A model generated the notes under the pieces. That model did no database searches, was not told the origin of the DNA, and saw nothing but the letters and a program-made list of their open reading frames with translations. Both the position numbers and the translations under genes were made by a program. Source: an uncultured bacterium (GTDB lineage Bacteria; Patescibacteriota; Minisyncoccia; Phycocordibacterales; UBA9973). From it: a stretch of 44,125 bases of DNA. The stretch spans positions 1-44,125 of the forward strand of contig CAIMAO010000006.1 in the NCBI GenBank assembly GCA_903838985.1, in the 5' to 3' direction. This document shows, one piece after another, positions 1 to 8,586 of the stretch. Position 1 is the stretch's first letter; every line of letters begins with the position of its first letter.

Positions 1-1318
1 AAACTCTACTCATAACATTCCTACCATAAGCACAAGTAGATCCACCTGTTCCATAGTATTTGCAAGCTGCTCTGATTTCAGAAGAATATGTTCCAGCTGA
101 AGCTCCTAGATCTGACAAGAAAAAAGCAGAAGCCATAAGTGCATCTCTTGGTTGCCATGGGTCAGGAGTGCTTACGTTCAAAGCCCCAGCTATTCTATCT
201 TCTATGAGTTTCCAAGTAGAAGGAATAAATTGTGCAGGTCCCATAGCTCCACCATATCCAGATCCACCAATAGGACAAGACACGAGAGTTTTTGTAGCAT
301 CTAAACCAAGATTTTTTGTAATATCTATAAATGGAGGAATGTCTCTTGTAGGATGCATAACTTTATTAAATGCTTTTCCACTCTTCGAAGAAATTCCTGA
401 ACCTGTGTCAAAATTTGTCACATAACAAGAACCTGTATCAGTTCCTAAATTTGATTCCTGAGTTATTATCGCTAATAAAAATGCAGGGCGAACTCCTGTT
501 TTATTTTGTGCTTGTTTTGCATAAGAAAGAGCGACACCGAAAGGAATAGCTTTAGTATCACGAAGCTGGAATAATGCAGCTCTAATTTTATCTGCCCTAG
601 CTTTCTTTTCAGCTACAAGTTGTTGATAAGAAGATTCTTTATTTTTTGAAATTGCCAATAATTGTTTTTTCTCTGCTTCAGATTGAGCTACCTTTTTTTG
701 TGCTGTTTCTAATTCAGCTTTCGCATCAAGTTCAGCATTTTGTTTTACTTCCAAATCTTTTTTTTGAACTTCTGTCTCTGATTTTATTCCCGTAATTTCT
801 TCCACAGATTTTTTTACTGCTTGCTTGATAGACGTATAAGACTCGAGGTCACTATAAAAAGTAGAAAGCGTTTCTTTAGAAAAAATCAAATAAATAAAAT
901 CTTGATTATCAAAATCATTTGTATTCCTCAACAATTGAGCCAAGGATTCATGCTCACGATCTATTTTGCTGGATAATGTTTTTATAGCAGAATTTTTATC
1001 ATTTATATCCACTTTAAGCTGCGCAATTTTTAAACTTCTAGCTTTGACTTTAGTCTTTAGGGCATTGATTTGTGTAGTAAGTGCAGTGACATCGCTCTTC
1101 AATGTCCCTGTTTGCTTACTTTGTTCTTTCAATTTCGCTTCTAAATCTGCTTGTTCTTGAATTAATTGAGTAAGTTCGTTCTGACAAAATTGTTTTTGAG
1201 CCGGGGATGAAGATGAAGTAAGCTGTAAACAATCAAAATCCGCTAAAGTCTTATCACTTTTAGAGAAAAAAATTAACGCAAATATAAAAATAAAAACTAT
1301 GGCGATTTTCTTTACCAT
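1..1318 (-). CDS. Coiled-coil secreted protein with C-terminal lytic-transglycosylase-like domain (partial, runs off window start)
   Basis: Reverse strand open from ATG at 1318 (MVKKIAIVFIFIFALIFFSKSDKTLADFDCLQLTSSSS...) with signal peptide, long coiled coil, then ...KTGVRPAFLLAIITQESNLGTDTGSCYVTNFDTG...GPAQFIPSTWKLIEDRI..., typical of murein transglycosylases. Absent from the ORF track because it is truncated. Confidence 0.8.
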   Translation of the reverse strand, partial: MVKKIAIVFIFIFALIFFSKSDKTLADFDCLQLTSSSSPAQKQFCQNELTQLIQEQADLEAKLKEQSKQTGTLKSDVTALTTQINALKTKVKARSLKIAQLKVDINDKNSAIKTLSSKIDREHESLAQLLRNTNDFDNQDFIYLIFSKETLSTFYSDLESYTSIKQAVKKSVEEITGIKSETEVQKKDLEVKQNAELDAKAELETAQKKVAQSEAEKKQLLAISKNKESSYQQLVAEKKARADKIRAALFQLRDTKAIPFGVALSYAKQAQNKTGVRPAFLLAIITQESNLGTDTGSCYVTNFDTGSGISSKSGKAFNKVMHPTRDIPPFIDITKNLGLDATKTLVSCPIGGSGYGGAMGPAQFIPSTWKLIEDRIAGALNVSTPDPWQPRDALMASAFFLSDLGASAGTYSSEIRAACKYYGTGGSTCAYGRNVMSRV

Positions 1319-1352
1319 AGTTCTTATTATATCATATTTAATTAAATTTATT

Positions 1353-2000
1353 TTATTTTTCTTCAACTGGAGCTTCTGCACCTTCCTCTTCTTTCTTGCC
1401 TTTCTTCTCAACTTCAATTGAAGATAAGTCTACTGGTGCAACTTCTTCTTTTTCTTCAACTTGAGCAACGATAGAAGCCACAACATCACCTGAATCTGTT
1501 ATAAGAGTGACACCAGATGGTAATTTTATATCTGAAACAAATATCTGATCTTCAATAGTTTCAAGTTTTGATATATCAACAACAAGATTGTGTGGAAGAT
1601 CTTTTGGTAATGCTTCAACTTCTACTTCATGTAGAACTTTTACAAGATTGCCTAATCCACCTTTAACAGCATTTGATACACCTGTAAATTCAAGAGGGAT
1701 ATTAACTTGTATTTTCTTATTCATATCCACAACTAAGAAGTCTACATGTATTGGCTCATCTGTGACAGGATTCACTTGCACTTCATGAATAAGCACATCT
1801 ACGTCCTTATCACCTAATGACATTTTAACTGTTGAAGACTCTCCAGCATCTCTCCAAACTTTCTTAAAATCAACAATTGATACAGAAATAGAAGTAGTCG
1901 TTTGGCCTGCTCCATAAAAAACAGCTGGGATTTCTCCTGTTTTTCTTAATGCATCTATTTTGACACTCTCGTCTCTTTTTTTAGCTTTAATTGCAAACAT
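1353..2000 (-). CDS. rplY: 50S ribosomal protein L25/general stress protein Ctc
   Basis: MFAIKAKKRDE...LRKTGEIPAVFYGAGQ...IPLEFTGVSNAVKGGLGNLVKVLHEVEVEALPKDLPHNLVVDISKLE is a canonical L25/CTC pattern. Confidence 0.92.
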   Translation of the reverse strand: MFAIKAKKRDESVKIDALRKTGEIPAVFYGAGQTTTSISVSIVDFKKVWRDAGESSTVKMSLGDKDVDVLIHEVQVNPVTDEPIHVDFLVVDMNKKIQVNIPLEFTGVSNAVKGGLGNLVKVLHEVEVEALPKDLPHNLVVDISKLETIEDQIFVSDIKLPSGVTLITDSGDVVASIVAQVEEKEEVAPVDLSSIEVEKKGKKEEEGAEAPVEEK

Positions 2001-2039
2001 TACACCATTATATATAAAAAAAATTAAAAAGCAACTCTA

Positions 2040-2134
2040 AATTACAGAACCAAGTAAAAATTTAAGAGTCGTGGGTCCCCTGTCCTTTTGACTCCGAGGG
2101 CGAAGGCTAAAAATTTTTATTTGGTTCTGTAATT
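2040..2134. repeat. Foldback element A: 24-nt inverted arms (2040-2063 / 2111-2134, 1 mismatch) around a GC-rich core; 45-bp core 2064-2108 shared with element E
   Basis: AATTACAGAACCAAGTAAAAATTT ... AAATTTTTATTTGGTTCTGTAATT; core AAGAGTCGTGGGTCCCCTGTCCTTTTGACTCCGAGGGCGAAGGCT. Confidence 0.85.
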
Positions 2135-2141
2135 ATTTTGT

Positions 2142-3983
2142 TTAAACTTTATGTTCAACATTATGCTCTAGTGCAATATGTAAGGCCATATATTCTTTCG
2201 TGCCACCACCATCGGAAGAAATAACCTTTTTACCAGGATTAAAAATATTACGTGGATCAAAAATATTTTTAATTTCTTTAAAAATTGAAGTAATATTTGA
2301 ACCATACATTTTCTGTAAATAAGGTGTGCGAACTATACCATCATTGTGTTCAGCTGTGGTAGAGCCATGATATCTCAAAACTAAGTTGTAAACTAAATCA
2401 CCAAGCTCCAATATTATTTTCGAAGTATCGGGACGTGAAAAATCCATAAGTGGAATAATATGAAAATTGCCATCACCCACATGTCCGGCTATCGTATAAG
2501 TCAAATCATATCTAGACAAAACTTGATTTAACTCAGGAATAAATTTTGGTAAAAATTCTGGACGGACAATAATGTCATCTATAAATGGAGCTGTATGTTT
2601 CCCTTTTACGTGTTTTCTAAGAAGTGAGAAGCTTTCTCTCCTTATGTCCCAATATTTTCCTGCTTCTGCTTCAGATCTAGTGACGTGAACATTTAATTTA
2701 AAATTCTTTATTTTTTCTTTCAGACTTAAACATTGTTTATCGATTTCTTCTTCACTTTCACCTGCGAATTCTGCTAGAATAATTAGTTTAGGAAAACCAC
2801 CAGTAATCATCATTTTAAGTTCTGGTAAAAAACTCCACATAAATTTCAACATGCCTTTGAAGCCTTTATTCTTCAAAAAATCAGGAAAAAATCTAACAGC
2901 GAGTTTCATAGTTTTATCATCATAAGTTTCCAATGTTTCTGGATTAAGCTGTAAAATCTCATCCACAAGACGCCCTAATGGTTTCATATCATTTAAGAAA
3001 ATAACAACCAATTTAGAATGCTTTGGATTTTTAACTAATCTAAAAGTAATTTCTGTCGCTATCCCTAATGTGCCTTGTGAACCCACAAGAAGTTTATTTA
3101 AATCAAAGAAATCAGTTTGCAAAGAATTCTGAACGGTGTGGGTCCCGCCCGGTACTCCGGGAAGGGTTAAGCCGGAAAAATTTTTTGCAAACTGATTTCT
3201 TAAAACATTCCAAATATAATAACCAGCAGAATTTTTGTGAACATTTGGCTTTGCTTGATCTATTTCTGATTTGTTTAAATTTATTAATTTATAAATATTT
3301 TTATAAACTTCACCTTCTAAATTCATCTCTGTATTTTTCTTTGCCAATTCATCTTGTGAAATTGCTTTTACTATATATTCGTTTCCATCAGAAAAAACAA
3401 TTTTAGTTTCTAAAATATAATCTTCTGTCTTTCCATATTTGAGTGTTCGCTCGCCTGCTGAATTATTTCCAAACATCCCACCCATAGCATTTAAACTTTT
3501 TGAAGCTGTATAACAAGGCAAAATAAGCCCTTTTTCTAAGGTTATTTTTTCAAAATCTCTGTAAAACATACCGGGTTGCACTGTTATAGCCCAAGAAGAT
3601 GAATCATTTTCGAGTGGTCTGGGACTTTGTCTCGAGGACCCGAGAAAATGATTTGTCTTCTTGGGCTCACTCACTAATTTATTCATATACCTAGTGAAAT
3701 CTAAAATTAAAGATTCCCCTATCGCTCCACCAGACATATCTGTGCCTGCACATCTACAAGTTATTGAAAGATTTTCCCAATCTTTATTTTTTTCTGGATC
3801 GGCATATTTATCTTTATTTTCATTTACCCATTTCACTAAATTTTGCACATCTAAAGAATCTTTTGGGAAAAGCACGAGTTTTGGCCTCAATTCAAAAATA
3901 CTAGCATCACGCGAATATTTAGAAAGTGTCTCTTCACTATCTTCCACATCTCCTCTAAAAAAATTTTGTATTTGTTCCTTCAT
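2142..3983 (-). CDS. FAD-linked oxidase (GlcD/D-lactate dehydrogenase-like)
   Basis: CAGTDMSGGAIGESLILDFTRYMNK, FGNNSAGERTLKYGKTEDYI, LLVGSQGTLGIATEITFRL, AGHVGDGNFHIIPL, FDPRNIFNPGKK: PCMH-type FAD-binding plus FAD-oxidase C-terminal domain. Confidence 0.88.
   Translation of the reverse strand: MKEQIQNFFRGDVEDSEETLSKYSRDASIFELRPKLVLFPKDSLDVQNLVKWVNENKDKYADPEKNKDWENLSITCRCAGTDMSGGAIGESLILDFTRYMNKLVSEPKKTNHFLGSSRQSPRPLENDSSSWAITVQPGMFYRDFEKITLEKGLILPCYTASKSLNAMGGMFGNNSAGERTLKYGKTEDYILETKIVFSDGNEYIVKAISQDELAKKNTEMNLEGEVYKNIYKLINLNKSEIDQAKPNVHKNSAGYYIWNVLRNQFAKNFSGLTLPGVPGGTHTVQNSLQTDFFDLNKLLVGSQGTLGIATEITFRLVKNPKHSKLVVIFLNDMKPLGRLVDEILQLNPETLETYDDKTMKLAVRFFPDFLKNKGFKGMLKFMWSFLPELKMMITGGFPKLIILAEFAGESEEEIDKQCLSLKEKIKNFKLNVHVTRSEAEAGKYWDIRRESFSLLRKHVKGKHTAPFIDDIIVRPEFLPKFIPELNQVLSRYDLTYTIAGHVGDGNFHIIPLMDFSRPDTSKIILELGDLVYNLVLRYHGSTTAEHNDGIVRTPYLQKMYGSNITSIFKEIKNIFDPRNIFNPGKKVISSDGGGTKEYMALHIALEHNVEHKV
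3108..3199. repeat. Foldback element B inside the FAD-oxidase CDS (arms 3108-3128 / 3179-3199, 1 mismatch in 21)
   Basis: GAAATCAGTTTGCAAAGAATT ... AATTTTTTGCAAACTGATTTC with GC-rich core CTGAACGGTGTGGGTCCCGCCCGGTACTCCGGGAAGGGTTAAGCCGGAAA. Confidence 0.85.
3588..3667. repeat. Foldback element C inside the same CDS (arms 3588-3611 / 3644-3667, 2 mismatches in 24)
   Basis: AGCCCAAGAAGATGAATCATTTTC ... GAAAATGATTTGTCTTCTTGGGCT around GAGTGGTCTGGGACTTTGTCTCGAGGACCCGA. Confidence 0.88.
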
Positions 3984-3987
3984 TTAT

Positions 3988-4479
3988 CTATTGTAGATTT
4001 AAAAAATAATCAATAGAAGAACCAAAAGTTGGAATAAATAAATCTGGATTTTCTTTATATAATTCTATTATTTCGTCTTTGGTAAACCATTTTATTTTTT
4101 CTACTTCTATGTCTTGTTTTACAAAAGGATAATTACTGTCAACAGCAACACTAAACCATTGACCAAAGTATTCATGACTAGTTGATTTATGATTTTTATA
4201 CTCAATTTTTGGAGTTATATTTTTAAGACCAATCTCTTCTTCTACTTCTTTTATAATATTTTGTTCATAAGTTTCTCCTTCTTCAACTGTTCCGGCGACA
4301 GCGGGTCCCCATTTACCTGGATCTCTTGTTTTATTAAAACTTCTTTGAGCAAGCAAAATTTCTCCTTTTTCATTAGTAACCCAAAGACCAGCAACACGAC
4401 TAATGTCTCCTTTCTTTCTCTCACTAACATCAATATATTTAATTATTTCATCTTGTTCATTAACAATTGGAATTCTCAT
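3988..4479 (-). CDS. Nudix hydrolase (IDI-like)
   Basis: Nudix box GTVEEGETYEQNIIKEVEEEIGL; N-terminus VNEQDEIIKYIDVSERKKGDISRVAGLWVTNEKGEILLAQRS. Confidence 0.85.
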   Translation of the reverse strand: MRIPIVNEQDEIIKYIDVSERKKGDISRVAGLWVTNEKGEILLAQRSFNKTRDPGKWGPAVAGTVEEGETYEQNIIKEVEEEIGLKNITPKIEYKNHKSTSHEYFGQWFSVAVDSNYPFVKQDIEVEKIKWFTKDEIIELYKENPDLFIPTFGSSIDYFLNLQ

Positions 4480-4552
4480 ATTATTTTAATCAAAAAAAAT
4501 CTCAACGAAATGCAATAAATCTTTAATTATAGTAATGATCTGTAAAAACATT

Positions 4553-5407
4553 TTATTTTAAATTATTAAAAAGTTTTAATCTTTCTTCTACAACTTTTTC
4601 TACAGCTTCTACAGCGGGTTGTAATATTTTATACGGAGCAACTTCATTTGGATTTTCTGCTAAAGATTTTTTAAGTGCTTCATCATAAGCAAGACGAATT
4701 TCAGTATTTATGTGTACAATAGAAATTCCTGCTTTAATTCCATTTGTAAAATCTTCATCTCTCAAACCTGAACCTCCATGAAGCACGAGCGGAATTCCAG
4801 TAACTTTTCTTATTTCAGCGACAAGTTCACAATCTATGTGAGGTTTGCCACTTTTTATTAATCCATGAATACTCCCAACAGATGGTGCAAGCATATCTAT
4901 ACCCGTCATTTCTACATATTTTTGAGCTTCCTCTGGTTTTGTTTTTATACCAGCCCCTTCAGGAATAGTTTCTTTAATGTTTGAACCAGAACCTATATAT
5001 CCAAGTTCCGCTTCAACAAGCACATCTTTATCTGTACTTTTTGCATAATCAACACATTGTTTTGTAATTTTTACATTTTCTTCAAAACTTAAATTTACTC
5101 CATCAAAAATCACAGCATCAAAACCAGCATCGATGGAAGCTTTCACTCTATCAAAACTATAATGATGGTCCGCATTTAAAAATATAGGAAAATTTTCTTT
5201 TTCTCTGAGTTCTTTAATCATTCCGACAGCTTCACTCTTGCCGACAAAGTCTTCTTCACCTTCCGAAAGACCTATAATGACAGGAACATTTAATTTTTTT
5301 GCTGCATTATAAATGCCGTGCAAACCTTCTAAATTTGAAATATTAAAATGACCAATAGCCACTCCTTTTTCTTCAGCTTCTTTTACATATTCACGTAAAG
5401 TTTTCAT
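4553..5407 (-). CDS. fba: Class II fructose-bisphosphate/ketose-bisphosphate aldolase
   Basis: VAIGHFNISNLEGLHGI, NADHHYSFDRVKASIDAGFDAVIFDG, LAPSVGSIHG, LVLHGGSGL are class II aldolase motifs. Confidence 0.88.
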   Translation of the reverse strand: MKTLREYVKEAEEKGVAIGHFNISNLEGLHGIYNAAKKLNVPVIIGLSEGEEDFVGKSEAVGMIKELREKENFPIFLNADHHYSFDRVKASIDAGFDAVIFDGVNLSFEENVKITKQCVDYAKSTDKDVLVEAELGYIGSGSNIKETIPEGAGIKTKPEEAQKYVEMTGIDMLAPSVGSIHGLIKSGKPHIDCELVAEIRKVTGIPLVLHGGSGLRDEDFTNGIKAGISIVHINTEIRLAYDEALKKSLAENPNEVAPYKILQPAVEAVEKVVEERLKLFNNLK

Positions 5408-5435
5408 TACTCTATTTTAGCCCACCTTCGCTTAA

Positions 5436-5455
5436 AAAGCTACGGACGGGCAAGC
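5436..5455. repeat. 20-nt GC-rich repeat AAAGCTACGGACGGGCAAGC (exact second copy at 13323-13342)
   Basis: Exact match seen by eye; overlaps the 3' end of gatB. Confidence 0.8.
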
Positions 5456-6879
5456 AAATCTTTGAGCATTTTGATAACTATTTGTGGATTTGCACTACCA
5501 TTGCTTTCTTTTATTATTTTTCCAACCAAAGACATTATCGCATTTTCTTTTCCAGCTTTGTATGTAGCCACGACTTCAGGATTTTCGGCAATTATTTTTT
5601 CTACAATACCTTTGATTTCCCCTTCATTATTTTTCTGTAATAAATTCTTTTCAGTTGCAATTTTAAGTGGTGAATTGCCTTTTTCTCTTGTTGTTATTAA
5701 TTGAAGAAGATGTTTAGCAACATTAGAAGAAATTATATTCTCTGAAAATAAATTAACTAATTCCACAAAACCTTCAACTTCAGGAACTACTGAATTTACA
5801 CCAAATTCTTTAATACCAATAAGATCGTTAGTTATAAAATTAGAAGCTATTTTAGTTTTCTCTTTATTATTTAATATAATAGCAACTTTTTCAAAAAAAG
5901 CATCATAAATTAAATCATTTATATATATTTCGATATCTTCATCTTTAATTCCAAAATCATTTTTATATCTTGTTCGTTTTTCTACTGGCAATTCTGGCAA
6001 CTCACTTTTCATTTTTTCTAAATCAAAAACTTCATGCAATTTCATTTTTGGTAAATCTGGTTCAGGGAAATATCTATAATCATGACTAGATTCTTTTTTT
6101 CTCTGAGAAAATGTTTTTTGTTTTGCTTCATCCCAACCACGAGTCTCCTGTACTATATCTTCACCTTTACCATTTTCTAAAAGCTCTGTCATTCTATCAA
6201 GCTCAAATTTAATAGCTTTTTCGACACTTTTAAATGAATTCAAATTTTTAACTTCAACTTTAGTGCCTAAAACTTTCTGGTTTTCTGAAACTGAAATATT
6301 TGCTTCAACACGCATTTCTCCTTTCTCCATGTTTGCTTCAGAAACTCCCAGATACCATAAAATAAGCTGTAACTCTTTTGCAAAATTTGAAGTCGTTTTA
6401 GCAGCAATTTCAGCATTATCAAAAGTATTTGGTTCTGTCACAAGCTCCATCAAAGGCACACCACCGCGATTGAAATCTACAAGTGAATAACTATCAAAAT
6501 GTTTATTGTTTGCTGTGTCTTCTTCTAAATGAACACGAGTAATATCAAAATTGGCCAGACTGCCACCAGAAACTATCGGATATTTATATTGTGAAATCTG
6601 ATAACCTTTTGGAATGTCTGGATAAAAATAATTTTTACGATCAAATTCTGTAAAATCTGCAATATCTCCACCAAGTGCTAAACCAACTTTTATTACACTC
6701 TCTATGGCTTTTTTGTTTATCACGGGCAATGTCCCTGGGTGAGCCATACACACAGGACAAACATTTATATTGGGTTTTTCTTCATCAGGATTGTTCTTGC
6801 AACTACAAAACATTTTTGTATTAGTTTTAAGCTCTGCATGAACTTCTAATCCGATTGTTGGGTAATATTTTTTCTCCAT
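5440..6879 (-). CDS. gatB: Aspartyl/glutamyl-tRNA(Asn/Gln) amidotransferase subunit B
   Basis: MEKKYYPTIGLEVHAELKTNTKMFCSC...NVCPVCMAHPGTLPVIN...DFNRGGVPLMELVTEP. Start placed at internal Met 6879. Confidence 0.95.
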   Translation of the reverse strand: MEKKYYPTIGLEVHAELKTNTKMFCSCKNNPDEEKPNINVCPVCMAHPGTLPVINKKAIESVIKVGLALGGDIADFTEFDRKNYFYPDIPKGYQISQYKYPIVSGGSLANFDITRVHLEEDTANNKHFDSYSLVDFNRGGVPLMELVTEPNTFDNAEIAAKTTSNFAKELQLILWYLGVSEANMEKGEMRVEANISVSENQKVLGTKVEVKNLNSFKSVEKAIKFELDRMTELLENGKGEDIVQETRGWDEAKQKTFSQRKKESSHDYRYFPEPDLPKMKLHEVFDLEKMKSELPELPVEKRTRYKNDFGIKDEDIEIYINDLIYDAFFEKVAIILNNKEKTKIASNFITNDLIGIKEFGVNSVVPEVEGFVELVNLFSENIISSNVAKHLLQLITTREKGNSPLKIATEKNLLQKNNEGEIKGIVEKIIAENPEVVATYKAGKENAIMSLVGKIIKESNGSANPQIVIKMLKDLLARP

Positions 6880-6981
6880 AAATTTATTATACAAAATAAG
6901 CCTTGCAACTAACAGTTGACAATATATAAAAAAATAGTATTATATGAAAGGAAAAAATCATTCATAAAAAAGGAATACCAA

Positions 6982-7278
6982 ATGGAAGTAGTAAACAAAA
7001 CCAGTACCCCTTTAGATGCCTATGCCCAAAAAGGAACCTACGAACATACTAAAGGTGAAGTTGCGATAATAAAACCTGGGGAAACAGGAACGGTAACAGG
7101 CCCATGTATTAGCCAAAACGCTGAAAAAAAATCTTATGCTAATATAACCGGAAGAATTATTATTCAGGAAGAACCCGGCAACAAAGATGAAGGCTGTTTC
7201 CAAATCGAAGGGTTTTCTACAAAAATCCAAATAGAGGGGAGCAAAACCTTCTTTATGGTACAACGTTCATATAACTGA
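6982..7278 (+). CDS. Hypothetical small protein (98 aa from ATG 6982 with upstream AAGGA)
   Basis: Open frame with TTGACA upstream at ~6917 and a strong terminator; no family recognised. Confidence 0.55.
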   Translation: MEVVNKTSTPLDAYAQKGTYEHTKGEVAIIKPGETGTVTGPCISQNAEKKSYANITGRIIIQEEPGNKDEGCFQIEGFSTKIQIEGSKTFFMVQRSYN

Positions 7279-7296
7279 CAACTGAGTTATAAAATT

Positions 7297-7324
7297 AAAC
7301 GGAAGCATTGCTTCCGTTTTTTTT
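7297..7324 (+). terminator. Rho-independent terminator
   Basis: AAACGGAAGCATTGCTTCCGTTTTTTTT. Confidence 0.85.
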
Positions 7325-8330
7325 ATTTTTTAAAAATTTTCATCAATTCATCTCTGAAATTCTTAACCATTTTATCATCAAATAAAGAAAGTACAAAAAC
7401 CTTATTACCAGTTTTTTCAAATTCTTTTTTCTTTTTTTCTATAATTTTCGGATCTTCTATATTATCAGCTTTTGTAAGAATAATAATCTCATCTTTTGAA
7501 GCAAGACCATCATCTCCCAATTTTAAATTCTTATCGTATTTCTCTAATTCTTTACGAATCTCTTTGTAAACTTTCATCATACCCGTCGAACCTTTTGATA
7601 AATTTTCAAATGATACCAGATGTGCAAGCATTTTTGTACGTTTAATATGTCTTAAAAATTTTACACCCAAACCTTTTCCAGTATTTGCACCTTCAATAAG
7701 ACCTGGAATGTCAGCAATGGTATAACCATAAAAATCACCTAAATTGGGGTCTAGGGTCGTAAAAGCATAATCTCCCACTTTAGCATCTGCATTCGTCAGA
7801 GCGTTCAATAGCGACGATTTACCAGCATTAGGAAGGCCGACAAGCCCTATATCTGCGAAAAGCTCGAGTTCTATGTGGAAATTGCCTCTTTCACCTTCTT
7901 CTCCTGGTCGCCATTCTTTAGGTGTTGTATTTGTAGAACTTTTAAAATGTTCGTTTCCAAAACCACCATAACCACCCTTAAGCAATAAAACTTTTTCTCC
8001 TTCTTTCAAGAGTTGCCATTGTTCATCTGTATCTGTATTTGTAATGATAGAACCCACAGGTAAATCTAAAATAAAGTCTTCACCTTTTTTACCATGTAAA
8101 CTTTTATTTCCACCGTCTTCACCTTTTTCTGCACTGAAACTTTTTTTAGCTTTGTATTTTGAAAGTATATGAACATCACGAATAGCTTGTGCGTAGAAAT
8201 CTCCACCACGTCCACCATCGCCACCTGCAGGTCCACCCTTAGGCACAAATTTCTCCTGACGCCATCTAACTACGCCATTTCCACCCTTCCCTGCCTCTGC
8301 ATATATTTTTATTTCATCTATGAATGCCAT
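7323..8330 (-). CDS. obgE: Obg family GTPase
   Basis: MAFIDEIKIYAEAGKGGNGVVRWRQEKFVPKGGPAGGDGGRGGD...DIGLVGLPNAGKSSLLNALTNA...DIPGLIEGA. Confidence 0.95.
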   Translation of the reverse strand: MAFIDEIKIYAEAGKGGNGVVRWRQEKFVPKGGPAGGDGGRGGDFYAQAIRDVHILSKYKAKKSFSAEKGEDGGNKSLHGKKGEDFILDLPVGSIITNTDTDEQWQLLKEGEKVLLLKGGYGGFGNEHFKSSTNTTPKEWRPGEEGERGNFHIELELFADIGLVGLPNAGKSSLLNALTNADAKVGDYAFTTLDPNLGDFYGYTIADIPGLIEGANTGKGLGVKFLRHIKRTKMLAHLVSFENLSKGSTGMMKVYKEIRKELEKYDKNLKLGDDGLASKDEIIILTKADNIEDPKIIEKKKKEFEKTGNKVFVLSLFDDKMVKNFRDELMKIFKK

Positions 8331-8376
8331 ATAGTTATAATAGCATGTTTTATAAAAATTCTTTATAAAAATCAAA

Positions 8377-8478
8377 AACAATATTTTTGCCGGTACGGAT
8401 TTTTTGAAGCTTAAAAAATCCTGAAATTGGCTCGCCGTCGCTCGCCAAACCCCTTAAAAACATTATTTTCTGATTTTT
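8377..8478. repeat. Foldback element D (arms about 8377-8398 / 8456-8478), abutting element E
   Basis: AAAAATCAAAAACAATATTTTT ... AAAAACATTATTTTCTGATTTTT (about 4 differences); core has inner hairpin GGATTTTTTgaagcttAAAAAATCC and GGCTCGCCGTCGCTCGCC. Confidence 0.6.
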
Positions 8479-8485
8479 AAGAATC

Positions 8486-8582
8486 CTAAAAATAGAAAAA
8501 CAAAAATTTTAAGAGTCGTGGGTCCCCTGTCCTTATGACTCCGAGGGCGAAGGCTCATAAATTTTTCGTTTTTTATTTTTAG
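8486..8582. repeat. Foldback element E: arms 8486-8509 / 8559-8582; core 8511-8555 matches element A core 44/45
   Basis: AAGAGTCGTGGGTCCCCTGTCCTTATGACTCCGAGGGCGAAGGCT vs element A; arms CTAAAAATAGAAAAACAAAAATTT / AAATTTTTCGTTTTTTATTTTTAG. Confidence 0.82.
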
Positions 8583-8586
8583 AAAA

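Noticed and set aside
3068-3406. 112-aa plus ORF over element B
   Set aside because: Antisense of the FAD-oxidase CDS; open frame is a by-product of composition.
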